12,330 nt of DNA from Lachnospiraceae bacterium UBA7480 (GCA_002479655.1 DLOQ01000030.1:12926-25255); one strand, 5' to 3'. Shown: positions 1 to 7,413, counted from the stretch's first letter. Notes: generated by a model not told the origin, from the letters alone. A program made the numbers and translations.

Positions 1-812
1 ATGCCAATTACCGCGCTGTGCTGGCAGCAAAGGGGACAAAGGTGCCGGTGATCGTTTCTGTCAGAAGTGATCCGTATGTGGATTATGCATCGGCAAAGCA
101 AAAGATGTTAAGCCGTCTGCTGTATGGAAAGGCAGCGGGTGCTGTATTCCAGACGGACTATGCAAGGGATTTTTTCCCGAAAGCAGTACAGAAAAAATCT
201 ACCGTCATACTAAATCCGCTGCATAAAAAATTTCTCTCTCTGGAAAAATCAAAACAGCGCAGAAAAGAGATCGTAACAGCCGGAAGGTTCCATGAAGCCA
301 AAGATCATATCGTGTTGATCAAAGCATTTGAGCGTATCATGGAGGAATACCCGGAGGTTACGCTGAAGCTGTATGGTGATGCCAGTGAGGATAATACGCA
401 TCATATGCTGAAGGAGTATGTGAAGTCGCATTGCCTGCAGGACAGGGTACTGTTCATGGGGAACAGTAACAAGTTGGAGCAGGATCTTATAGACGCTGCG
501 GTATTCGTAATGTCTTCCAAGTACGAGGGGATGCCGAATGCGCTGATGGAAGCGATGGCTATGCAGATGCCGGTCATCTCCACCGATTGTCCCTGCGGAG
601 GACCAAGGACGCTGATTGAAGAAGGAAAGAACGGGCTGTTGACTCCCGTGGGGGATGATGAAGAAATGGCAAAAGCGATCCGAAGAGTGTTGTCAGAACC
701 GGAGTTTGCTGAAGAGATGGCTGTGCGTGCCGGGGAGATCGTAAAAAAAGCATCGCCGGACCGGATCGCCGGGGAATGGCTGGATTATATCGGGAAGATC
801 GTAAAAAATTAA
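1..812 (+). CDS. GT4-family glycosyltransferase, 5'-truncated by the window edge
   Basis: C-terminal part of a GT-B fold, retaining GT4 glycosyltransferase; it should transfer a sugar from a nucleotide-sugar donor to a lipid-linked glycan at the inner membrane face. The reading frame is open from base 3 (269 visible residues) with no stop upstream, so the start lies outside the window; the GTG at 18 is internal. The visible part begins in the N-terminal Rossmann domain (VPVIVSVRSDP). The donor-binding domain follows: IVTAGRFHEAKDH near visible residues 90-102, then the EX7E motif EGMPNALME near 175-183, then MPVISTDCPCGGPRTLIEEG. The CPCGGP stretch is typical of the GalNAc/galactosyl-transfer branch of GT4, but sugar specificity cannot be read from sequence. 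It stops 73 bases before the next glycosyltransferase on the same strand, which suggests one transcript. Family assignment is strong; substrate is unknown. Confidence 0.92.
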   Translation, partial: ANYRAVLAAKGTKVPVIVSVRSDPYVDYASAKQKMLSRLLYGKAAGAVFQTDYARDFFPKAVQKKSTVILNPLHKKFLSLEKSKQRRKEIVTAGRFHEAKDHIVLIKAFERIMEEYPEVTLKLYGDASEDNTHHMLKEYVKSHCLQDRVLFMGNSNKLEQDLIDAAVFVMSSKYEGMPNALMEAMAMQMPVISTDCPCGGPRTLIEEGKNGLLTPVGDDEEMAKAIRRVLSEPEFAEEMAVRAGEIVKKASPDRIAGEWLDYIGKIVKN

Positions 813-885
813 AAGGATGCCATTGCAGAAACAGCGGATGGATCATATCAATTATGAAAAGCTATAGTGAAAAGGAAAAAGTGTC

Positions 886-2037
886 TTGTCAAAAAAGGAA
901 AAAATCGTAATTATAGGACCGGTTTATCCCTATAAAGGGGGGATCTCCCATTATACGGGGCTGCTGAGCCGGACGCTTGCAAAAAAATATGATGTGGAAA
1001 CGGTGTCTTATAAACTGCAGTATCCCAAGTTTATGTTTAAAAAAGAACAACGGGACTATGGCAATAAGACCTTTGAGATCCCGGATACAAAATACTGGAT
1101 CAATACCGCCAATCCGTTGAACTGGCTAACTTCGGCGGGGAAGATCAAAAAGCTGGAACCGGATCTGATCATCGTACAGTGGTGGCATCCGTATTTCGCC
1201 CCGTGCTATCAGATCATGCTTGCCGGTTTAAAAAAATACCCGATCCTTTTTGTCTGCCATAATGTGCTGCCGCATGAGCGGTTTCCGATGGACAGGTTTC
1301 TGACAAAAACAACATTGAAGAAGGGGGATTACTGTGTGCTTCATTCCAAGGAGGATGAAGGCAATCTGAAACTCCTTCTGCCCAAAATGGAATACCGGCG
1401 GACGGTACTGCCGACCTATAATGCATTTAAGCTAAAAAACATCAGCAGAGAGGATGCAAGAGAGCAGCTTGGATTGGCTGAACAGGAGAAAATGCTGCTG
1501 TTCTTTGGATTGGTGCGTAAATATAAGGGATTGAAATATCTGATTCAGGCGTCGCCTGCATTGATCCGCGAGGATCCTTCCATAAAGATCTACATTATAG
1601 GGGATTTTGACGGTTCCAAGGAGATGTATATGGAAATGATCGAGGAGACAGGCGTCAGGGACAGCTTTGTGATTCGGGACGGATATATTCCCGATGCCGA
1701 GGTGGAGCCTTATTTTGCGGCAGCCGACCTGAATGTCTGTCCTTATGAGTCGGCGACCCAGAGCGCGATCGTCCAGATCGCTTTTGGGTTTGGGATTCCT
1801 GTGATTGCTACCAGAGTAGGTGGACTGCCGGAGGCGGTGACGGATGGAAAGACAGGATATGTGGTAAATCCATGCGATCCTGATGCGTTGGCAAAAGCGA
1901 TCCTGAGATACTTTCAGGAGAACAAAGCGGAAACCTTCAGAGAAAATGTCCTTCGGGAGCAGGAACGTTTCTCTTGGGACAGGACGGTTGAGATCATAGA
2001 AGAACTTGCCGTCATAAAAGATATAGTTGCAGATTAG
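886..2037 (+). CDS. GT4-like glycosyltransferase
   Basis: Complete 383-aa GT-B glycosyltransferase, a normal length for GT4 enzymes, expected to act in the cytoplasm at the membrane. The N-terminal domain opens with IVIIGPVYPYKGGISHYT (about residues 7-24), the usual glycine-rich acceptor-side loop. The C-terminal domain has LLFFGLVRKYKGLKYLIQA (about 204-222), then YFAAADLNVCPYESATQSAI, then GIPVIATRVGGLPEAVTDGK (about 303-322). Where most GT4 proteins have EX7E, this one reads SATQSAIVQIAFG. The second Glu appears replaced, as in a recognised-looking sub-branch with VQxA at this place. The start is TTG at 886: an in-frame TGA at 868 excludes longer forms, and AAAAGGA sits just upstream. It follows another GT4 gene and precedes the DUF5672 gene by 8 bases, so it is probably co-transcribed with both. 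Acceptor and donor sugars are unknown. Confidence 0.92.
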   Translation: MSKKEKIVIIGPVYPYKGGISHYTGLLSRTLAKKYDVETVSYKLQYPKFMFKKEQRDYGNKTFEIPDTKYWINTANPLNWLTSAGKIKKLEPDLIIVQWWHPYFAPCYQIMLAGLKKYPILFVCHNVLPHERFPMDRFLTKTTLKKGDYCVLHSKEDEGNLKLLLPKMEYRRTVLPTYNAFKLKNISREDAREQLGLAEQEKMLLFFGLVRKYKGLKYLIQASPALIREDPSIKIYIIGDFDGSKEMYMEMIEETGVRDSFVIRDGYIPDAEVEPYFAAADLNVCPYESATQSAIVQIAFGFGIPVIATRVGGLPEAVTDGKTGYVVNPCDPDALAKAILRYFQENKAETFRENVLREQERFSWDRTVEIIEELAVIKDIVAD

Positions 2038-2045
2038 AAAGGAAT

Positions 2046-2843
2046 TTGGGCAGAGGTATGCCGGAAGAAAGCTATATTACCGTGATTCCAATTTATAAAA
2101 AACAGCTGTCCGCAGATGAAGAAGCCTGCGTCAATAAATATGCTGAGGTTCTAAAGGAAACCCCGATCGTATTTGTTGCGCCAAAACAGCTGGACTGTGC
2201 ATGGTATCGGGAACACTTTCCTGAGATCGGTTACGAGCGCTTTGCAGACCGTTTTTTTACGGGAACCAAATCTTATAACAGGTTGATGCTGTCAGAGGCG
2301 TTTTATCAGCGTTTTATAAAATATGAGTATCTTTTGGTGGCACAGACAGATGCCGTGATCGTGCAGGACAGGAACCGGATCCCGGAATTTATCCGGATGG
2401 GATATGATTATTATGGCGCGCCATGGATTCCGGAACGCCGGATCTGGGAGTGGACATTTCCACGCAAGAAGGGCTTTCCCGGATTTCGGATCGTGTGCTG
2501 CAAGAAAAAGGGATGCGGTATCCGGATGGGCAATGGGGGATTTTCCCTGCGCAATATCCGCAAGTGCATTGACTTGATCCATGAATTCCGGCATCGTAAA
2601 TTATACTGGTTCCTTAAGAGAAATGAAGATATCTTTTTCGGCGTCTTTGGACGGGAGAACCGGTGCGGTTTCCGGCTGGCAAGCGTGGAATGCGGTCTTG
2701 CGTTTGCAAGGGAATATCATCTGAGAGAATGTTTTGAAAAGGGAGATATCCCATTTGCGGTCCATGGCTGGCGGAAAGATTTTAAGGATTATAAAGAAAT
2801 GCAGGAATGCCTGCTTTGTATGCAAAAAAAGGAAGGGAGATAA
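2046..2843 (+). CDS. DUF5672-type putative glycosyltransferase
   Basis: A 265-aa soluble protein that I recognise as DUF5672-like from its motif series: ITVIPIYK at residues 11-18, YLLVAQTDAVIV at 95-106, YDYYGAPW at 120-127, GNGGFSLRN at 162-170, NEDIFFG at 193-199 and PFAVHGW at 236-242. The acidic TDA motif, the GNGGFSLR loop and the ED pair are laid out as in GT-A fold glycosyltransferases, so a sugar-transfer role is likely but inferred. The gene begins 8 bases after the preceding GT4 gene and ends 4 bases before a GT2 gene, inside a series of glycosyltransferases. The start is uncertain. TTG at 2046 has AAAGGA only 2-3 bases upstream, and ATG at 2058 has GAGG only 1 base upstream; neither has ideal spacing. 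The conserved part begins near residue 10, so both starts give a complete domain. Confidence 0.85.
   Translation: MGRGMPEESYITVIPIYKKQLSADEEACVNKYAEVLKETPIVFVAPKQLDCAWYREHFPEIGYERFADRFFTGTKSYNRLMLSEAFYQRFIKYEYLLVAQTDAVIVQDRNRIPEFIRMGYDYYGAPWIPERRIWEWTFPRKKGFPGFRIVCCKKKGCGIRMGNGGFSLRNIRKCIDLIHEFRHRKLYWFLKRNEDIFFGVFGRENRCGFRLASVECGLAFAREYHLRECFEKGDIPFAVHGWRKDFKDYKEMQECLLCMQKKEGR
2831..2839 (+). promoter_or_regulatory. Ribosome binding site of the GT2 gene
   Basis: GGAAGGGAG ends 8 bases before ATG 2848 and lies inside the final codons of the upstream gene. It decides against the longer reading from 2734. Confidence 0.7.
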
Positions 2844-2847
2844 GAAC

Positions 2848-3840
2848 ATGGAGAAAAAACCGTTAATCAGTGTGGTAATACCGGTACACAATGCAGAAAA
2901 CACGTTGGATGTATGTATCCAAAGCGTTGAGATGCAGGAATTTAAGGAGTATGAGATCATCCTTGTAGACGATGGATCTACGGATCAGTCGGGGATCATA
3001 TGTGATACCCGTGCAGAGGAAAATAAAAATATCAGGGTGTTCCATACGGAAAATAAGGGTGCAGCGGCAGCAAGAAATCATGGTGTCCGTCAGGCCAGAG
3101 GAGAGGTTATCGCGTTTATTGACAGTGATGATACCGTATCGGAAATCTATCTTTCCTATTTGTGGGAATTGATGCAGGAATACGATTCGGATATCGCGGT
3201 ATGCTCTTATGATAAGGTGTATAACGGCAATAAAGTGATCGAAGTGGATGTAGGAGAGGACGAGGTGCGCTTCTGTATCTCAGGAGAGGATGCCGTGGAA
3301 TGTCTGCTTTATCAGAAATATTTTCTGAGTGTGCCTTGGGGGATGATCAGTAAAAAAGAACTCTGGGATAAGGTACAGTTCCCGGAAGATACCAAGGCGG
3401 AGGATATGGGAACGATCTATAAGCTCTTTGCCGCAGCGGATAAGGTGGCATATGGGAGCGAATCAGAGTATCAGTATTATCAGCGTAAGAGCAATACGAT
3501 GTTTTCTACCTGTGATGTGAGAAATCAGGATTACTATAAACATTGCCGGGCGATGATCACATATGTAAAGGAAAATCTGCCTTCCTGCAGAAAGGCAGCA
3601 GTCAGCCGTTTCTTTTCTGCCTGCTTTCAGATCCTGTCAGAGACACCGATCGATGAAGCGCATGAAAAGATGATCTGGCAGATCTACCGGGATATCAGAA
3701 AGATGCAGAATACGGTGCTTCTGGACTCCGGGGCGAAACTGCGAAACCGCGTGGCGGCAGCATTATCTCTTATCAGCATCCCTTTGATGCATCGGATGCT
3801 GCGGGCATGCTATATCTTGAACCGCAGGATAAAATTATAA
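2848..3840 (+). CDS. GT2-family glycosyltransferase
   Basis: A 330-aa inverting GT-A glycosyltransferase of family 2. ISVVIPVHNAENTL at residues 7-20 opens the nucleotide-binding fold. DDGSTD at 41-46 and DSDD at 92-95 (the metal- and nucleotide-binding DxD) are intact, and AEDMGTIYK around 184-192 supplies the expected catalytic ED pair. The C-terminal part after about residue 250 is helical and ends with a basic, partly hydrophobic tail (LISIPLMHRML near 308-318), which may sit on the membrane. The frame is open back to 2734, but the first 38 codons overlap the preceding gene and resemble nothing. ATG 2848 has GGAAGGGAG 8 bases upstream and begins directly with the fold, so I chose it. The ribosome binding site lies in the last codons of the DUF5672 gene, suggesting translational coupling. 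Sugar specificity is not readable. Confidence 0.95.
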   Translation: MEKKPLISVVIPVHNAENTLDVCIQSVEMQEFKEYEIILVDDGSTDQSGIICDTRAEENKNIRVFHTENKGAAAARNHGVRQARGEVIAFIDSDDTVSEIYLSYLWELMQEYDSDIAVCSYDKVYNGNKVIEVDVGEDEVRFCISGEDAVECLLYQKYFLSVPWGMISKKELWDKVQFPEDTKAEDMGTIYKLFAAADKVAYGSESEYQYYQRKSNTMFSTCDVRNQDYYKHCRAMITYVKENLPSCRKAAVSRFFSACFQILSETPIDEAHEKMIWQIYRDIRKMQNTVLLDSGAKLRNRVAAALSLISIPLMHRMLRACYILNRRIKL

Positions 3841-3852
3841 GCATCATAATTT

Positions 3853-3857
3853 GGAGG
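3853..3857 (+). promoter_or_regulatory. Ribosome binding site of the small membrane protein
   Basis: GGAGG lies 7 bases before GTG 3865. It is among the strongest Shine-Dalgarno sequences in the window and is the main reason to accept the short frame as a gene. Confidence 0.75.
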
Positions 3858-3864
3858 TCTGACT

Positions 3865-4032
3865 GTGAAAAAAGCTGCATTAATTTTGGGAATTATATTC
3901 TTAATACTGACTTTTATAGGGGGATTCTATGTTATTATAAATCATGGGGAGGTGTCTGCCGGTTATGCAGTGGTTCCTTCTCTTTGGACTATAATATGTT
4001 TTGGATACTGTGGAAGAAAGAAAAATGATTAG
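3865..4032 (+). CDS. Small two-helix membrane protein, unknown function
   Basis: A 55-residue protein starting with GTG at 3865, seven bases after a perfect GGAGG (3853-3857). It begins MKKAALILGIIFLILTFIGG, a short basic start followed by a transmembrane helix (about residues 4-25). A polar NHGEVSAGYA turn around 27-36 follows, then a second hydrophobic stretch, VVPSLWTIICFGY (about 37-49), then a basic tail GRKKND. The predicted topology is a helical hairpin with both ends in the cytoplasm. It resembles, from memory only, small uncharacterised membrane proteins of gut Clostridia that share the 'hydrophobic helix, NHG, AGYAV-P' plan; I cannot name a family. It sits 24 bases after the GT2 gene, so it is likely in the same operon, perhaps as an accessory to a membrane glycosyltransferase. 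A different-frame open stretch over 3807-4028 is a shadow of this gene. Confidence 0.72.
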   Translation: MKKAALILGIIFLILTFIGGFYVIINHGEVSAGYAVVPSLWTIICFGYCGRKKND

Positions 4033-4142
4033 ATTTATTTTGTTTTTGGAACGTAAATGAGCAAATGAAGAGTTATGTAGGTTGGATATTACAGTTCTTT
4101 AATTCCTAAAATATACGATAGCTGTGACAGAGAGGAAGATAC
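4033..4142. other. Intergenic stretch, no gene seen
   Basis: This AT-rich gap of 110 bases separates the small membrane protein gene from the divergent GT-B gene. It is the longest gap in the left block. I see no open frame with a ribosome binding site, no hairpin followed by a T run, and only a weak promoter-like pair, TTACAG (4089-4094) and TATACG (4112-4117) at 17-base spacing. Confidence 0.5.
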
Positions 4143-5288
4143 ATGAATAAAGTATGCATGGTGGAATATCTGGGAAGATGCGACGCGGAGGGCAAGGCAG
4201 TAGGTCATGCTCCAAAAGTTCTGCAGGAATATCTGCAGATGATCCGTAATGATTGTGAAGTATCTGTCTTTGCTCCTAAAGTGATCTTAAAGGAACTGCC
4301 GCGGGAAGAATGGAAAAACGCGGGGGCTTCGCAGGCTAAAGTCCTGCCCTGCCACATTGTTATGAAAGGGAAGACTCCTTTTCTGGAAAAGATCACAAAT
4401 AAGCTCCATATGTTTACCAATATCCGTAATGCCATAAAACATACAGATGCGGATATCCTCTGGTTTTTTAATGTGGAATATTATCTGATGCTGTATTTGT
4501 TTCTGCATAAAAAACCAAAACAGAAGATCGTGTGTACCTTATTTCTGGACGGGTATCATACAGACGCGCAGGCAGGGGGTAAAGCGAGATTCGTGTCCTG
4601 CGTTAAACAATGGGTTTTTGAGCAGGCGCAGAAAAAGATCGATCTGATCATTTCCACGGGAAAACGATTTACCTTTTCAAACTGCCGCTGGGAGTATATC
4701 CCTGATTATTATGATAAAAAAGGGTTATATGAGCCATATCGCCGCCGGATTTCTTCAGACGTGGGAAAAGAAGAACGCGCGGTCTGTCTGGGAACCATGG
4801 GAAACGGAAAGCAGTTGGAGGAAATGGTAAAAGCATTTGTCAGGATCGGTTATCCGCTTACGGTAGCCGGACGCTTCTATGATCAGGAACGGGTAAGGGC
4901 ATTGCAGACGATCGCGGAACAGGGAGATGGAAAGATTGAGATCCAGGATCGGTATCTTTCGCAGGAGGAGTATCTTTCCCTGCTTGCCGGAGCAAAATAT
5001 ACTGTGCTGCCCTATTCTCCGCTGAATTATGCTACACAGACTTCCGGCGTGATGCAGGAAGCGGTGTTTGTGGATACGGTTCCTGTTACTTATCGGGCGA
5101 TCCTGGAAGGAAATGATATCTTGGGGGTGGGGTTTGATAGCTGGGAAGAACTGTCGACAGAGCTGCTTTTCCAAGATGTTACAAAGTATCGGACAGAATA
5201 TCAGAAGCTTAGAGAGACGGTGTTTGGTGAAGCAGCGGTTAAAAACAAATATATGACGATCTTTGCCGGAGGCAGTTTCCGGAATTAA
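4143..5288 (+). CDS. Divergent GT-B glycosyltransferase
   Basis: A 381-aa soluble protein with the two-domain layout of GT-B glycosyltransferases but weak motifs. The N-terminal domain starts MNKVCMVEYLGRCD with KAVGHAPKVLQEY (about residues 18-30) in the place of the usual glycine loop. An ADILWFFNVEYY strand lies near 103-114, and VCTLFLDGYHTD near 130-141. The C-terminal domain has AVCLGTMGNGKQLEEMVKAF (213-232), YPLTVAGRF (237-245) and YTVLPYSPLNYATQTSGV (286-303), then MQEAVFVDTVPVTY. The SGVMQEA segment occupies the position of the GT4 donor-phosphate site, with a Glu retained. ATG 4143 has AGAGGA six bases upstream. A gap of 110 bases separates it from the small membrane protein gene. 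It is probably a glycan-assembly glycosyltransferase, but too diverged for me to name the family with certainty. Confidence 0.8.
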   Translation: MNKVCMVEYLGRCDAEGKAVGHAPKVLQEYLQMIRNDCEVSVFAPKVILKELPREEWKNAGASQAKVLPCHIVMKGKTPFLEKITNKLHMFTNIRNAIKHTDADILWFFNVEYYLMLYLFLHKKPKQKIVCTLFLDGYHTDAQAGGKARFVSCVKQWVFEQAQKKIDLIISTGKRFTFSNCRWEYIPDYYDKKGLYEPYRRRISSDVGKEERAVCLGTMGNGKQLEEMVKAFVRIGYPLTVAGRFYDQERVRALQTIAEQGDGKIEIQDRYLSQEEYLSLLAGAKYTVLPYSPLNYATQTSGVMQEAVFVDTVPVTYRAILEGNDILGVGFDSWEELSTELLFQDVTKYRTEYQKLRETVFGEAAVKNKYMTIFAGGSFRN

Positions 5289-5326
5289 TCGCATTTTAAA
5301 ATTTTTTAAATAGGTTATGAAAAGAT

Positions 5327-6841
5327 ATGGCTATTAAAATAAAAAATAAAACGGAAAATAAAATCAATATCCGGAAAGCGGATCATGTTTTTTTTAGTGT
5401 CAGTGCGCTTTCCCTTTCCTTTCTATTTATATATTTGATCCGGGCAGCAGGGGTGAAGGAATTTTGGTTTGATGAGGTGGCGACCATAGGATTTGTACGG
5501 AGTGAGTTGTCTTTGGGAGATGTGCTGCATTATTATCAGACGATCGAAGTGACCAATCTCCCTCTTTATGCGTTGATTGTATATGGATTCTATCATATCC
5601 TTCCGCCGGAAAATATCTGGCTGCTGCTTCCGGGAATCCTGATGACGCTGGCTGGCATCTGGTTGCTGGTGCGTCTGGCAGACCGTACCATAGGAAGAAG
5701 GGCAGCTTATGCAGCGCTGTTTATGTGTCTGTGTTCCACAACCGTCATTAATCGTATTGCTTTGGAGCTTCGGGCTTATGCGCTCCTTTTTTTTGCTGCG
5801 GTATTGGTCACGGACAGTTTCTTACGTTTGAAAGACCGGATAGATACTAAGCGTCTGTGCATTACTTCGGGAGCGATGATCATTTTGGCGTTTTCCCACT
5901 ATTTTGGAGTTTTATATCTTGTGCTGCTTGGAATAGGCGCGCTGCTCAGTATTTTGCACGATAAGAAAAAATGGAAATTGATGCTTCCGTTTCTGGTGTC
6001 TGCGATAGTATTTCTCCCTTGGTTTATAACATCAATGCTTGCATCAAAGGTGGATACGGGGTCTTTTTGGATCGCGCCACCGGGATGGTTGGAGCTGCCG
6101 GAGACTGTTGGATATCTGCTGGGAGGCAATTATCTTTTATGTATCTTATATGGCATCGGGTTTCTTTGGCTGCTATATGATATTGTCGTATTAAAGCAGA
6201 CGAATCTTCATCAGATCATTTATGCGCTGACAGGACCGATAATGATGACTGTGATATTTATTTACAGCAGATGGGTTAACCCCGGCGGCGGATTATATGA
6301 AAACCGGTATTTTATTGCGGCGCTTCCATGTATTCTGTTGACAGTTTCTTACGGGATCGAGAGATTTATGGCAGTGGTCGGAAAAAGTCATCAAAGAATA
6401 GCGTATGGGACTGCCGTCGGCTTTTTTCTGACAGCATGCACTCTTGGAGGAATCAGGAGTCTTTCGGATTCCAGAGAGCAGTATGCAAGATATTCCTATG
6501 CGGCAGAGCAGATAATCATGGAAGACGATTTGAAGGATCAGGATGTGCTTTTAGTGTGTATCAGCTATGATGAAGTGGGCGGAGTGGTGCTGGAAGGATG
6601 GTATGATTATTATCTTATCAGAAAAGGATATGAGGCATCTCATCTGATCATGACGCAGAATAGTTCTCTGGATGCTGTATTGAAAGGAGAAAGTGAAGCA
6701 TGTGAGGGCAATATGGCATATTTTAGAAAGATTTATGTGGTAGGGGATACGGATCATATTGCCTACCATGGTTCTGATTATTTGATTACCGTACAGGACT
6801 TCTTTTATAAATTTACTGTTCTGGAGAGACGGGACGGTTAA
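5327..6841 (+). CDS. GT39/PMT-like membrane glycosyltransferase (GT-C)
   Basis: A 504-aa integral membrane protein with roughly ten to twelve predicted helices, including 22-40, 97-116, 127-145, 148-166, 179-210, 218-236, 262-286, 296-314, 330-348 and 358-377. A lysine-rich cytoplasmic start precedes helix 1. Right after helix 1 comes FWFDEVATIG with the DE pair at residues 49-50, the hallmark of GT39/ArnT-type GT-C enzymes, where the acid acts as catalytic base in the first extracellular loop. The ENRYFIAALP segment near 325-334 matches the late RY-x-x-P helix start of this superfamily. About 125 hydrophilic residues form the C-terminal extracytoplasmic domain. Such enzymes take a sugar from a polyprenyl-phosphate donor and transfer it outside the membrane. 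The acceptor here is unknown: glycan, lipid or protein. The ribosome binding site is weak (AGG 12 bases upstream). Its last 29 bases overlap the minus-strand acetyltransferase gene. Confidence 0.85.
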   Translation: MAIKIKNKTENKINIRKADHVFFSVSALSLSFLFIYLIRAAGVKEFWFDEVATIGFVRSELSLGDVLHYYQTIEVTNLPLYALIVYGFYHILPPENIWLLLPGILMTLAGIWLLVRLADRTIGRRAAYAALFMCLCSTTVINRIALELRAYALLFFAAVLVTDSFLRLKDRIDTKRLCITSGAMIILAFSHYFGVLYLVLLGIGALLSILHDKKKWKLMLPFLVSAIVFLPWFITSMLASKVDTGSFWIAPPGWLELPETVGYLLGGNYLLCILYGIGFLWLLYDIVVLKQTNLHQIIYALTGPIMMTVIFIYSRWVNPGGGLYENRYFIAALPCILLTVSYGIERFMAVVGKSHQRIAYGTAVGFFLTACTLGGIRSLSDSREQYARYSYAAEQIIMEDDLKDQDVLLVCISYDEVGGVVLEGWYDYYLIRKGYEASHLIMTQNSSLDAVLKGESEACEGNMAYFRKIYVVGDTDHIAYHGSDYLITVQDFFYKFTVLERRDG

Positions 6842-7406
6842 TGTAGTCTTTCGTTGCAAAGTCTGACGGATGGATGACGGCAGGATTGCCGATGACGATG
6901 GAATGTGACGGAACATCCATATTCACATAGGCTCCGGGGGCAATCAGGACATCATCGCCTACGGAGATCCTGCCGACAATGACAGCGTTGGTGCCGATCC
7001 AGACATGGCTGCCTATGGTAGGAACGCCTTTTTTGCTGCCACGGTTGCATTGCCCGATGGTGATGCCTGTAGAGAGATTTACATTGGCTCCAAGGGTAAC
7101 GTCAGGATGGAGGATGACTCTTCCGAGATGACCGAGGTAGAGCCCGGGACCGGCCTTGACTTCGGCAGGAATATTAATTTGTGTTTTTTTAGTAAGATTC
7201 ATTAGTTTCATTCCGTAAAACAGGAAGCGGATCCTGCTGCCCGGTTTTTTCTCAGAAAGCTCCTTCTGACGATACCAGGAAACTTTACGCCAAAGAATTA
7301 GATACTTGATCTCCAGAGGGAGAAAAAGCCGATCCTTCATCGTTAATTTATGGTCATAGATACGGGATAAATCCTGCCGGATCAGTTTTTGTAATTCGTG
7401 GTTCAT
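6813..7406 (-). CDS. Hexapeptide-repeat O-/N-acetyltransferase (serine acetyltransferase-like)
   Basis: A 197-aa acyl-CoA-dependent transferase of the left-handed beta-helix superfamily. The helical N-terminus has LQKLIRQDLSRIYDHK (about residues 5-20), as in CysE/SAT-type proteins. Hexapeptide coils run from about 80 to 175, with IPAEVKAGPGLYLGHLGRV, then VTLGANVNLSTGITIG, then IGSHVWIGTNAVIVGRISVG and IGNPAVI near 172-178. His93 matches the catalytic His of serine acetyltransferase, but the preceding Asp is Gly (GH instead of DH). This pattern is common in sugar- or glycan-modifying relatives, so glycan acetylation is more likely than cysteine synthesis. ATG at 7406 is preceded by AAAGG at 7-base spacing, so I preferred it to the longer frame from 7502, whose extra 32 codons fall in a structured leader. 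It is the only minus-strand gene here and has its own promoter. Confidence 0.88.
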   Translation of the reverse strand: MNHELQKLIRQDLSRIYDHKLTMKDRLFLPLEIKYLILWRKVSWYRQKELSEKKPGSRIRFLFYGMKLMNLTKKTQINIPAEVKAGPGLYLGHLGRVILHPDVTLGANVNLSTGITIGQCNRGSKKGVPTIGSHVWIGTNAVIVGRISVGDDVLIAPGAYVNMDVPSHSIVIGNPAVIHPSDFATKDYINRPVSPEQ

Positions 7407-7413
7407 ATGGGAG

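Noticed and set aside
854-910. Small ATG frame overlapping the start of the second GT4 gene
   Set aside because: Eighteen codons, lysine-rich, no good ribosome binding site; it runs into the downstream gene out of frame.
2734-2847. In-frame upstream extension of the GT2 gene
   Set aside because: It overlaps the DUF5672 gene, encodes no fold element, and a good ribosome binding site precedes ATG 2848.
3807-4028. 73-codon open frame over the small membrane protein
   Set aside because: No ribosome binding site; it starts inside the GT2 gene and has mixed composition, whereas the other frame has GGAGG and clean membrane helices.
4089-4117. Promoter-like TTACAG and TATACG before the GT-B gene
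   Set aside because: Both boxes are poor matches and the region is AT-rich; not enough to call a promoter.
5266-5282. CCGGA/TCCGG hairpin at the end of the GT-B gene as a terminator
   Set aside because: Only five Watson-Crick pairs, and the T run begins about 20 bases later, so it is not an intrinsic terminator.
4755-5294. 179-codon open frame on the minus strand
   Set aside because: Antisense shadow of the divergent GT-B gene; no ribosome binding site or recognisable motif.
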